64,000 nt of DNA from Methanobrevibacter_A acididurans. Its GTDB lineage: Archaea; Methanobacteriota; Methanobacteria; Methanobacteriales; Methanobacteriaceae. Positions 18,320 through 26,323 of this stretch are shown here, piece after piece (the first letter of the stretch is position 1; each line of letters starts with the position of its first letter). The position numbers were made by a program, and so were the translations under genes. The notes beneath the pieces were generated by a model. That model was not told where the DNA came from and searched no databases. It worked only from the letters and a program-made list of their open reading frames with translations. The stretch is from positions 1-64,000 of the forward strand of contig NZ_CP166991.1 in the NCBI RefSeq assembly GCF_046197875.1, written 5' to 3'.

Positions 18320-19858
18320 TTATTTAATATTTTTTTTAATTAATATTATTTTATTTATAGAGTTTATTACAGCTAATACACTAGCCATTATTACATCATC
18401 ATTAGTTGCTCTTCCTGTAGCTTTATTTTTATTAGTATCTGAAGTTATTGCAAAAACTTCTGCTAATGCATCTGTACCTCCAGTTATAGCATCTAAATGA
18501 TATGCTTCTAAATTAATATTTATTTTTTCTTGAACTAATGATTTTATTGCATTAAAAGCTGCATCTATAGGTCCTACACCTATTTCGGATGTTTCTTTAA
18601 TTTTATCATCTATTAATAATTTCACTGTTGCTGTTGCAGAAACTGATTCACCACTTACAACTGTTAATCCTAATAATTTTATTGCTTCTTCTTGTGCAGT
18701 ACTGATTTCTGTTATAGCTATTGATTTAACATCTGCATCTGTTAAAATTTTTCCTTTATCTCCTAACTCTTTGATTTGTTTATAAACAGAATAAAATTCA
18801 TTTTCAGTTAAATCTAAATTAAATTCTGAAATTTTAGCTTTCAATGCATTTACTCCAGTATGTTTACCTAAAGCTATTTTTCTTGATTGCCCCACTAATT
18901 CTGGAGGTATAGGTTCATATGTAGAACTATTTTTAAGAATTCCTTGGACATGAATACCAGCTTCATGTGCAAATGCATTTTTCCCTACAATTGGTTTATT
19001 TGGAGATAAATTAAATCCAGTTATTTTGCTAACAAAATCAGATAAATTATATAATTTTGTGGTATCAACATCTAAATCTATTCCATAAGCTATTTTAAGG
19101 GTCATAATAAATTCTTCTAATGATGCATTTCCTCCTCTTTCACCTATTCCATTAACAGTTAAATGAGCTTGTTTAACTCCTTCTTCTATAGCAATAACTG
19201 AATTTGCTACGGCTAAACCAAAATCATTATGAAAGTGTACACTTAATGGAACATTTATATTAGGTTTTAATTGCCTAATTAACTCTTTAGTTGTTATAGG
19301 GACCAATATTCCCACAGTATCTGGAATATTAATTACATCAACCTTTGCTTCTTCTGCCGCTTTATAAACTTCTAATAAGTAGTCTAGTTCTGTTCTTGTA
19401 GCATCTTCTGCAGAAAACTCCACAGTTAAACCATGATCTTTTGCATATTCAATTGTCTTAACCGTTTTTTCAATAATTTCTTCTTTAGACATTCCTAATT
19501 TATAATCTCTGTGAATGGGGGATGTTCCTATGAATGTATGAATATAATTTAAATTAGAATCTAATACTGCATCTACATCTTTTTTTAAAGCTCGGGATAA
19601 TCCACATAATTCTGCATTTAATCCACATTTACTTAATTTTCGTGCTGTTTCTTTTTCCCCTTCAGAAACTATCGGAAAACCAATTTCTATAGTGTTAACA
19701 CCTAATTTATCTAATTTTTCAGCAATTTTGATTTTTTCACTAGGTGTTAATGCTATTCCAGGTGCTTGTTCTCCATCTCTTAATGTAGTGTCAAATAGAT
19801 TTATCTGATCTGCAATGTCCATTTGTTTCTTTAATCTATTGATGTCTATAGTATACAC
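18320..19858 (-). CDS. leuA: 2-isopropylmalate synthase (LeuA family)
   Basis: Claisen-type condensing enzyme of 512 residues. The catalytic barrel shows NLFDTTLRDGEQAPG, EIGFP, SAEDATRT, the metal-binding HFHNDFG and NGIGERGGNASLEE. From about residue 385 a LeuA-type regulatory domain follows, the site of leucine feedback. (R)-Citramalate synthase (cimA) is a close relative of the same size and cannot be fully excluded; EIGFP favours LeuA. Homocitrate synthase (aksA) is shorter. The start is GTG, with GAGGA seven bases upstream. It belongs with ilvB, ilvN, ilvC, ilvD and ilvE elsewhere in the window. Confidence 0.82.
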   Translation of the reverse strand: MYTIDINRLKKQMDIADQINLFDTTLRDGEQAPGIALTPSEKIKIAEKLDKLGVNTIEIGFPIVSEGEKETARKLSKCGLNAELCGLSRALKKDVDAVLDSNLNYIHTFIGTSPIHRDYKLGMSKEEIIEKTVKTIEYAKDHGLTVEFSAEDATRTELDYLLEVYKAAEEAKVDVINIPDTVGILVPITTKELIRQLKPNINVPLSVHFHNDFGLAVANSVIAIEEGVKQAHLTVNGIGERGGNASLEEFIMTLKIAYGIDLDVDTTKLYNLSDFVSKITGFNLSPNKPIVGKNAFAHEAGIHVQGILKNSSTYEPIPPELVGQSRKIALGKHTGVNALKAKISEFNLDLTENEFYSVYKQIKELGDKGKILTDADVKSIAITEISTAQEEAIKLLGLTVVSGESVSATATVKLLIDDKIKETSEIGVGPIDAAFNAIKSLVQEKININLEAYHLDAITGGTDALAEVFAITSDTNKNKATGRATNDDVIMASVLAVINSINKIILIKKNIK

Positions 19859-19925
19859 AATAATTCCTCATTTTTGTATATTTTACATTATTTAAATTTT
19901 GTTATAAGTTTAATTTACAAATTAT

Positions 19926-20720
19926 TTAAAAACTACTTATTGCTATTGTTATTATATTTCTCAAACCTGGTGCTAGTCCTAATACAAAGATTGTTAATTT
20001 TAATAGTCCATTAATATTTTCATCATCAATGTATTTGTCAGTTATATATAATGCAAATGTTATTATAATAATTTTCAATGGAATCATTGTTGCAGCAGTG
20101 TTTATATAAAAATGGATAAAATTTGGTAAGACATGTTGTTCGTAATAACCTAAATAATCCACTGCTATAAAAGTAGAACTTGCATCTAATAGATGTGCGG
20201 ATAAAATTGATAGATTTAATTTATCATTGTATAATTTCCATTTTTTCCCTAGTATATAAAAACTTATTGTTAATATTGACCAGATTATAATAATTAATGA
20301 TATTGAATTTATATTAAAATTAGGAATTTTTGATAGTGGAATTATTAGTATTGTTAATCCTATTAAAAATATTGTGTATCTGTAATCTAAATTTTTTGTT
20401 TTATTTAAATAATAACCTATTAAAAGGGAGCTAATAGCTAAAATACCCACTAAAAAATATATTCCAGGGGTGATTAAAAACATTGTTTTTGGATAAACAT
20501 TATTATCTACTAATGCACGAATAATTGTTCCAAAAAATATGAAAGGAATTAAAGAATAAATTATTTCTTTTGGATTAATTTTTAGGTGATTAAATAATTT
20601 TAATATTAAAAATAATATGATAATTAATATTATTCCATAAATTAAAGTGTTAAAAACTGTGTATCCTGAGAAAAATATGTTCTGAATTGTTGTTGGTAAA
20701 AATTGATCTATTGTTGGCAT
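19926..20720 (-). CDS. DUF63 family integral membrane protein
   Basis: 264-residue archaeal membrane protein with about seven to eight hydrophobic helices. The conserved DUF63 stretch LSAHLLDASSTFIAVDYLGY followed by EQHVLPNF is present at about residues 173-200. Function of the family is unknown. It is the last gene of a minus-strand run DUF1786, PHP, DUF63 with 11-15 bp gaps, so it is co-transcribed with a phosphoesterase and an ASKHA-fold protein. leuA follows 67 bp downstream and may have its own promoter. Confidence 0.85.
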   Translation of the reverse strand: MPTIDQFLPTTIQNIFFSGYTVFNTLIYGIILIIILFLILKLFNHLKINPKEIIYSLIPFIFFGTIIRALVDNNVYPKTMFLITPGIYFLVGILAISSLLIGYYLNKTKNLDYRYTIFLIGLTILIIPLSKIPNFNINSISLIIIIWSILTISFYILGKKWKLYNDKLNLSILSAHLLDASSTFIAVDYLGYYEQHVLPNFIHFYINTAATMIPLKIIIITFALYITDKYIDDENINGLLKLTIFVLGLAPGLRNIITIAISSF

Positions 20721-20735
20721 TTGATAAAAACCATA

Positions 20736-21422
20736 TTATTGTTCTATTTCTGATACCTCATTAGGTATGGTTTTAGATCTTTTTAATTTACGTTTTATAA
20801 CATTTCCCAATACTCTAAAATTAGATGTTTTCTTTCCTTTAGGTGTTGTTTTCTTTTTTTGTATTGCATCTAAAATATCATCCACATTACAATCACAATC
20901 AATTTCTGTATAGCAATCTCCTATTGATTTTATAAAATGAGAATCACTAGATCCAAATCTTGCTAGATTCTTATTTTTAGATAGTTCTTTAGCATGACTA
21001 TTAGAGTATCCAATTATGTATCTTGCATTTAATGTTTCAACACCGTCATTAGATAAATTATCATCAATTTTTGTAAAGAGTCCATGTCTATAATAAGAAT
21101 AAGGATGAGGTATGATTGCTAAACCTCCAAGATCTCGTATTCTTTCTACAGTTTCTATTGCTGATTTCCCTTTGGGAATGGCTTCTGTTACCCCAAATCC
21201 CAATATATGTCCTGAATATGTTGATATTTCGATAGATGGAACAACTAGTAAATTATCCATATTTTTTGATTCTTTTATTGCAAATTTAGATCCTTTCACT
21301 GTGTTGTGGTCACTAATAGCTATAGCATTTAAACCAACTTTTTGGGCTTGTTTTAAAATATCTTTAACTTGTGAGTTTGAATCTCCAGAATATATACTAT
21401 GAATATGCGGATCGATTTTCAT
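20736..21422 (-). CDS. PHP-domain metal-dependent phosphoesterase
   Basis: 228 residues. The PHP metal-binding motifs are in order: DPHIHSIYSGDS at the N-terminus, AISDHNTVKG, then IIPHPYSYYRHG and the late GSSDSHFIKSIG. This set is typical of trinucleotide-phosphatase-like PHP enzymes related to YciV/RNase AM. The last 30 residues are basic (KRKLKRSK) and lie outside the fold. Substrate unknown; the operon setting with DUF63 and DUF1786 gives no clear pathway. Confidence 0.85.
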   Translation of the reverse strand: MKIDPHIHSIYSGDSNSQVKDILKQAQKVGLNAIAISDHNTVKGSKFAIKESKNMDNLLVVPSIEISTYSGHILGFGVTEAIPKGKSAIETVERIRDLGGLAIIPHPYSYYRHGLFTKIDDNLSNDGVETLNARYIIGYSNSHAKELSKNKNLARFGSSDSHFIKSIGDCYTEIDCDCNVDDILDAIQKKKTTPKGKKTSNFRVLGNVIKRKLKRSKTIPNEVSEIEQ

Positions 21423-21433
21423 TATTTTGATTC

Positions 21434-22495
21434 CTATTGATTTAATTTATATTTTATAGTTTTTATTAATCCTATGGTTCCAGTCATCATAACATCTCCA
21501 CCTGGAGAAGCATAATGATAATCTAATTTTGTATCTTCTATTAATTTTCTTTTTGGTCCGGATACAATTACTTTTTCTATTTTTGATATTGGGTTTATTA
21601 CATGTGCTCCATGGCCATCATCGTCGTGAACTTCTTCAAATGTTATTGTTCCATCAGCTAATCTTTTATTTAATTTATCTATTTTTTCCCCATTTAATCT
21701 AGATGTGTGATGTTCATAAACTCCTTGTATTTTACCATTTTCAATAGATGCCACTGTTGTATGCCCATTTCCAATGTCCATCACAATATAACTATTTAAT
21801 CCTTCTGTAGATTTATCATAGTACATTCCACAGATAGATGCAAATTTAGTATCCATTAATAATAATGGTTTTTCATGGTTTTTATTTTTTATTGCTAATT
21901 GGACTGATTTTTTTACTGATTGCATTCTACTATAATATTCAGGTATTTCCTCTTTTAAAAATCCATATTCTTCAGGTTTTATTGGTTTTTTTAATTTTTC
22001 TCTGATTTTTTCAAATCGAAAGTCTCGGTCTCCCATTTTTTCATTGTATCCATGATCTTGGACTGCTATAGCTAGTGCATCAAAATTATAATTTAAATCG
22101 TATTGTGAAATAATGTTTGATATTTTATTAATGTTCACATCTTGAAGTGTTATTTTTGTATAGTTTTCATATTTTTTGTTATTTTTATCTTCAACAATTT
22201 CTATTCCATAAGATGCGACTTGTTCTAAATTATCTCTAATAGTTTTCCCTGCAAGTTTTTCTGCAGCTACTTTGTATCCTTTTTCTATGTGTTTAACTAA
22301 TTGATTTTTTATTTTTCCTCCACCCATTATCACTCCATTTAAATAAATATTACTATTTGTTTTTTCAATTTTTTGACATATAGTTAAATGAGGGGATGGT
22401 AAAACAAGTTTTATTGAATTTTCTATTTCCTTTTCTCTATTGTAGAACATTATATCTTTGGTCCCTGTTCCAACATCAATTGCTAAAATTCTCAT
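21434..22495 (-). CDS. DUF1786 ASKHA-fold protein
   Basis: 353-residue protein starting with an actin/hexokinase-like phosphate loop (LAIDVGTGTKDIMFY) and a second one near residue 240 (YIVMDIGNGHTTVASIE). VIMGGGKIK and a C-terminal SGPKRKL segment agree with the DUF1786 family. Family members are often loosely annotated as pyruvate formate-lyase activating, but there is no radical SAM motif here. The start lies only 27 bp from the left end of an insertion sequence, so the native promoter has probably been separated from the gene. Confidence 0.75.
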   Translation of the reverse strand: MRILAIDVGTGTKDIMFYNREKEIENSIKLVLPSPHLTICQKIEKTNSNIYLNGVIMGGGKIKNQLVKHIEKGYKVAAEKLAGKTIRDNLEQVASYGIEIVEDKNNKKYENYTKITLQDVNINKISNIISQYDLNYNFDALAIAVQDHGYNEKMGDRDFRFEKIREKLKKPIKPEEYGFLKEEIPEYYSRMQSVKKSVQLAIKNKNHEKPLLLMDTKFASICGMYYDKSTEGLNSYIVMDIGNGHTTVASIENGKIQGVYEHHTSRLNGEKIDKLNKRLADGTITFEEVHDDDGHGAHVINPISKIEKVIVSGPKRKLIEDTKLDYHYASPGGDVMMTGTIGLIKTIKYKLNQ

Positions 22496-22570
22496 AAATT
22501 TAATATGTTTTTTTTATTATATGAGGGTTGGCCATAAATAGTTTTTGATATTTTTTGGTATTACTTTTTT

Positions 22571-24049
22571 TTATTTTTCTGTGGTTTTGCATTTTAGGTT
22601 GAGTGTTGCTCCTATTTTTTCTATGAATTGGTTTATGTTGTCTGTTTCGTCATATGTGTTTTTGATTATGTGGTTTAGTCTTTTTAGGTTGTATGTTAGT
22701 GCTTGTAGTGCTAGTATGTGTTCTGTGTGTTGTATTCCTGTTGTTGGTAGTTCATTTATGTGGTAGTAGGTTTTGAGTGTTCCGAATGGTGCTTCTACTG
22801 TGCTTGATCTTTTTTTAAACATGGTTTTGTATTCTTTTGTTTCCATTTGTTTTTTCATTTTTAGGGCTGTGTTACTTGTGAATTCTGTTATTTGTCTTTG
22901 TGTTCCTTTGTAGCATTTTTCTTTATCCTGGCAGTCTTGGCATGCATTGTAGTTCCAGTATCTTCTTTCGATTTTATAAGGTTTTGTTTCATTTTCTAAG
23001 TAATGTTTGATTTCTTGTTGGAAAGGTAGTTCTTGTTTATTTGGGCAAATGTAAGTGTCTTTTTCTAGATCATGCTTGAAGTGGTCTTTATGGAATGGGT
23101 TTTCACTTAATCTTCCTGTGTTTTCTCGAGTTTGTTTTCTATCTGGTATTAGTCCTTTGATATTATTTTGTTCTAGGTATTGGAAGCTGGTTTCGGTGTG
23201 GTATCCTGTATCTGCACTTACATATTCTGGTTCATCGTTGATGTTATTTATTGCATTTTTCACTATTTCTGGTAATTCATAATGGTCTGTTGGTTTTTGT
23301 GAAACTTTTACTGCACAAATAAGTTTGGAAACGGTGTCTACAGCGCTTTGAACATTGTATGCGACCTCATTTAATCCTTGTTTATTATGCATCCAACGAG
23401 CTTCAACATCGTTTACAGGTACTGTATTTTGACCGGACATCTTTATTTGGGTTTGTAACTCAAATAGTAATTCTAATTTATCTTCATTGTTTAAATCTGT
23501 TCGTTCAATCAATTTACGTGCTGGACGTGGGAGTTTTTTAATTTTCTTATTAGGTAACTTTAATCCACTATAATACTGAATTAAAGTATTAATGTCCTTT
23601 TCATGTAAAACATTAAATTTAGAGTTGTATGCTTTTTTAATAGTTCCATCGATGGATATATGCTTAAAATCTGTGATTCCTAATTCATTTGCAAAAAGTA
23701 AAGTACTTCCAATAAAAACATTAAATAAATAACCATAATCACGGATGAATCTTCGAATACTTCTTTGAGAAGGTTTAATTCCATTAGAAACATATAAATA
23801 AATTTTATGATACTTAGCATGATCTTCTATAACTTTAGAACTAGTAACACCCTCATTAAAAGCATAAATAATTAATTTAAACATTTCACGAACCGGTAAA
23901 ACAGGCCTACCCTTTCCTCCCATGTTTTCTTCAACCTCTAAAACTGGGAAAAATTCATCAACAAAACGCACAATAAAACGAGAAAGATGATCCTTAGGAA
24001 TATCATCATCTAAACGCTCCAATTTAAAACTAGATTGTTTAATATCCAT
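22571..24049 (-). CDS. IS1182-family DDE transposase
   Basis: 492 residues. The N-terminal DUF772-type domain (GKGRPVLPVREMFKLIIYAF, then RSIRRFIRDYG) precedes a DDE nuclease domain: first Asp in SIDGTIKKA, second in VSADTGYHTE and Glu in SSTVEAPFGTLK. A Cys cluster (ACQDCQDKEKC) between the second Asp and the Glu is usual for this family. Start placed at ATG 24049, six bases after GGTG; TTG 24061 is in frame upstream. A TATA box (ATTTATATAC, complement of 24101-24110) lies within the element. The frame is uninterrupted, so the element may be active. Confidence 0.93.
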   Translation of the reverse strand: MDIKQSSFKLERLDDDIPKDHLSRFIVRFVDEFFPVLEVEENMGGKGRPVLPVREMFKLIIYAFNEGVTSSKVIEDHAKYHKIYLYVSNGIKPSQRSIRRFIRDYGYLFNVFIGSTLLFANELGITDFKHISIDGTIKKAYNSKFNVLHEKDINTLIQYYSGLKLPNKKIKKLPRPARKLIERTDLNNEDKLELLFELQTQIKMSGQNTVPVNDVEARWMHNKQGLNEVAYNVQSAVDTVSKLICAVKVSQKPTDHYELPEIVKNAINNINDEPEYVSADTGYHTETSFQYLEQNNIKGLIPDRKQTRENTGRLSENPFHKDHFKHDLEKDTYICPNKQELPFQQEIKHYLENETKPYKIERRYWNYNACQDCQDKEKCYKGTQRQITEFTSNTALKMKKQMETKEYKTMFKKRSSTVEAPFGTLKTYYHINELPTTGIQHTEHILALQALTYNLKRLNHIIKNTYDETDNINQFIEKIGATLNLKCKTTEK

Positions 24050-24302
24050 AACTAACACCAATAAATTAATAATACTTAATATTAATATATTTAACTACTA
24101 GTATATAAATATAACTATTTAAAAACACTTAAAATAAAAAAATAAACACAAAAAATTAATATAAAACAATACCACTAAAATAAAACACATTAAAAAAAAT
24201 TAACACCCAAAAATGACAACAAAAATAAAAAAAACATGAAAAATAATAACTTAAAAAAATAAAATAAAAAAAAGTATTACAAAAAATTAAAAAATCGATT
24301 TT
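24050..24302. other. non-coding right arm of the insertion sequence
   Basis: This 250-bp stretch upstream of the transposase is almost entirely A and T on the plus strand and contains only the transposase TATA box near 24101-24110. No second gene, passenger or further repeat was seen in it. Confidence 0.6.
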
Positions 24303-24328
24303 TGGCCAACCCTCTATATATTATTTTA

Positions 24329-24384
24329 GTTATAAGTTATTAGTTATAACTTATAACATTTAACTTATATATTATAACTTATAA
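24329..24384. promoter_or_regulatory. cluster of ATAACTTATAA half-sites (operator candidate)
   Basis: GTTATAAGTTAT (24329-24340) and its exact complement (24346-24357) form a 12-bp inverted repeat with a 5-bp centre. A further copy of ATAACTTATAA lies at 24374-24384, and a weaker one around 24360. They sit 35-90 bp before the start of the uncharacterised gene at 24418, immediately outside the insertion sequence. A dimeric regulator is a reasonable guess. Confidence 0.5.
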
Positions 24385-24417
24385 ATTCTTCAATAATTAA
24401 AATTTAAGGTTTTTGTC

Positions 24418-25053
24418 ATGGGAAATAATAATTGTAATTTAAAATTTAAAGAGTCATATTCTTTAAAAGAAAATTCTTCTAATAATAATATCAATGAGTT
24501 AGAAAATATTTTGGAAAATGATAGAATTTTGGATGATTTACATATTAAAGAAGAATTAATTAAAGAAACTAATGATTTTAATAATTTTGGAGAAAAAGAA
24601 ATAGATAACCATTCTCAAAGCATGATCGTTTTTAAATTAAATAATTTATCAAAAAATCATAAAATTTTATCTAATTTAATACAACCATATAACTCAAATC
24701 ATAATAATAATCAATTTTTATTAGAGAATGATTTTTTAATAGAAAAAGCTGATATTAAAATTGATACTTCTTCTAAAAATATACAATTTAATAATAGCTA
24801 TAATCAATATAAACCTAACTTAGATTTAGACACTTTTAAGATTGAAAAATCAGAAAATAAATTTATTCCAAAAAAAAGTCAAAATCCACCTCAAGAATTA
24901 TCAAACATCAACCATGAAATAATTGAAGAAATTAATCAAAAAGTTAAAAAAAATCCAAGAATTACATTATGGTCACCAAGATCTGCTGCTGTTCTTCGTT
25001 ATTTAAGAAAAACCTCTCCGAATTTAGTATTAGTAAAGAAGCATCTTTATTAA
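24418..25053 (+). CDS. uncharacterised Asn-rich protein, probably truncated by frameshift
   Basis: As read, 211 residues. Residues 1-170 are low-complexity, rich in Asn, Lys, Glu and Ser, with no recognisable fold. From about residue 170 a more ordered, apparently conserved region begins (EIIEEINQKVKKNPRITLWS, then PRSAAVLRYLRKTSP). Just after that the frame runs into a stop, while the overlapping frame from 25020 continues sensibly to 25115. The natural product may therefore be about 232 residues. I do not recognise the family. The upstream palindromes suggest it is regulated. Confidence 0.6.
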   Translation: MGNNNCNLKFKESYSLKENSSNNNINELENILENDRILDDLHIKEELIKETNDFNNFGEKEIDNHSQSMIVFKLNNLSKNHKILSNLIQPYNSNHNNNQFLLENDFLIEKADIKIDTSSKNIQFNNSYNQYKPNLDLDTFKIEKSENKFIPKKSQNPPQELSNINHEIIEEINQKVKKNPRITLWSPRSAAVLRYLRKTSPNLVLVKKHLY

Positions 25054-25115
25054 TAGATAATCTGATAAAAGTTAAATACCAGGATATATGGAATCTTTTT
25101 AATGATTTAGATTAA
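25020..25115 (+). pseudogene. out-of-frame C-terminal tail of the gene at 24418
   Basis: Reading from GAA at 25020 gives 31 codons (EFSISKEASLLIDNLIKVKY, then QDIWNLFNDLD) before TAA. The segment is amphipathic helix-like with ordinary codon use. Adding one G after CCG near 25020 joins it in frame to the ordered end of the upstream protein. A one-base deletion, a sequencing error or programmed slippage would each explain it. Confidence 0.6.
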
Positions 25116-25118
25116 TTA

Positions 25119-26225
25119 TCATTGAAATGTTGTTTGGTATTTACCCTCTATTTTTATATATGGCTCTGCTCTTTTAGTCACAACACCAATTTTTTTCAAA
25201 TCACTTAATTTTTTAAATGGCATTTTTTTACGTATATTAATAATTTTTTTTGCTGATTTTGTACCAATTCCTGGAACCCTAATTAATTCAATATAAGGTG
25301 CAGAATTAATTTCAACAGGAAATATATTCATCTCTTGTGCGGCTAATATCTTAGGATCCTCACTTAAGGATAATTGACCATTTTCATTAAATACTATTTC
25401 ATTTTTTTTAAAATTATATTCACTTAGTAATGCATCAGCATGATATAATTGTGCGGTACGTTCTGTGGATTCTCCTATTCTATTTTCTAATTCAGTACCT
25501 TCAACAGGAGTAAAAGCACTAAAATAAGTTCTTCTTAAATCAAATTTATTATACAAAGATTCCATTCTTTTTAATATTTCTTCATCTGTTTCATCATTTG
25601 CACCAATTACCAATTGAGTAGTTTGTCCAGAAGGAGCTAATGATGAATCTCTTTTAGATAAGTCATTAATCCATTTAATTCTTTTTAAAATATCTTTATT
25701 ATAATCTTTTGTAGAACTTAATTCATATAATCCATCTTTAGTGGCAGCTTCTATGTTCATACTTATCCTATCTGATAATGACATAGCTCTTTTAATTGAA
25801 TCTTTAGAAGCACCGGGAATAATTTTAAGATGTATATAATCTTGGTATCCATATTCCTTTCTTAATATTCTTATTGTTTCTATTAAATTTTCCATAGTTT
25901 GATCTATTGTATTACCTACACCTGAACTTAAAAATAAACCGTTTACTAAATTACTATCATAATAATTTAAAAATACTTTAGCTATTTCTCTAGGGCTTAA
26001 TTCCATTCTTGTAAAATTTCTTTTACATTCATTAATACAATATTTACAATCATTTTTACATTTGTTAGTCATTAATGTTTTAAATAGTGGAATTTCACAA
26101 CCATTTGAACTGGCATTATAAATTCCTGGTAGATTAACTTCAGAATTTTTCTGTTTGTTTACATAATCACATAAATCAAATTGTGCGGAATCTGCTAAAA
26201 TTTGCATTTTTCCTAATATTGTCAT
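25119..26225 (-). CDS. radical SAM protein with helix-hairpin-helix domain (DNA repair-linked type)
   Basis: 368 residues. The Fe-S/SAM motif is CKNDCKYC near residues 56-63, followed by a TIM-barrel region (VNGLFLSSGVGNT, MNIEAATKDG, TTQLVIGANDETDEEI). The C-terminal 70 residues hold a DNA-binding helix-hairpin-helix (IRVPGIGTKSAKKI and a second half). This layout matches the putative DNA modification/repair radical SAM family often found next to a uracil-DNA glycosylase; no such gene is adjacent here. The reaction is unknown. Confidence 0.85.
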   Translation of the reverse strand: MTILGKMQILADSAQFDLCDYVNKQKNSEVNLPGIYNASSNGCEIPLFKTLMTNKCKNDCKYCINECKRNFTRMELSPREIAKVFLNYYDSNLVNGLFLSSGVGNTIDQTMENLIETIRILRKEYGYQDYIHLKIIPGASKDSIKRAMSLSDRISMNIEAATKDGLYELSSTKDYNKDILKRIKWINDLSKRDSSLAPSGQTTQLVIGANDETDEEILKRMESLYNKFDLRRTYFSAFTPVEGTELENRIGESTERTAQLYHADALLSEYNFKKNEIVFNENGQLSLSEDPKILAAQEMNIFPVEINSAPYIELIRVPGIGTKSAKKIINIRKKMPFKKLSDLKKIGVVTKRAEPYIKIEGKYQTTFQ

Positions 26226-26323
26226 AATATTAATGTATTTTTTATCTTAATATTTTTATTGTAAATAATCATTTTCTATTGAATAAGAAAATTTATAAAT
26301 AGAACTTATTACAACTATTTATC

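Larger units (their letters stand above)
22523..24314 (-). mobile_element. IS1182-like insertion sequence, apparently intact
   Basis: About 1.79 kb bounded by inverted repeats: GAGGGTTGGCCA at 22523-22534 and its complement at 24303-24314. The match continues imperfectly inward (AAAT then TTTTT) for about 25 bp. The single transposase gene lies inside. TATAT flanks both ends (22518-22522 and 24315-24319) and could be a target duplication, but the surroundings are so AT-rich that this is weak. It sits in the divergent promoter region between DUF1786 and the gene at 24418. Confidence 0.9.

Noticed and set aside
22545..22766. Small plus-strand ORFs within the insertion sequence (also 23055 and 23359)
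   Set aside because: They mirror the transposase frame and lack ribosome-binding sites; single-ORF IS1182-type elements do not carry passengers here.
22518..24319. TATAT as a firm target-site duplication
   Set aside because: The 5-bp match flanks the IS exactly, but the region is nearly pure A+T and such a match is expected often by chance.
25119..26225. Biotin synthase or lipoyl synthase as the identity of the radical SAM protein
   Set aside because: The C-terminal helix-hairpin-helix DNA-binding domain and the spacing of the CxxxCxxC motif fit the DNA repair-linked family instead.
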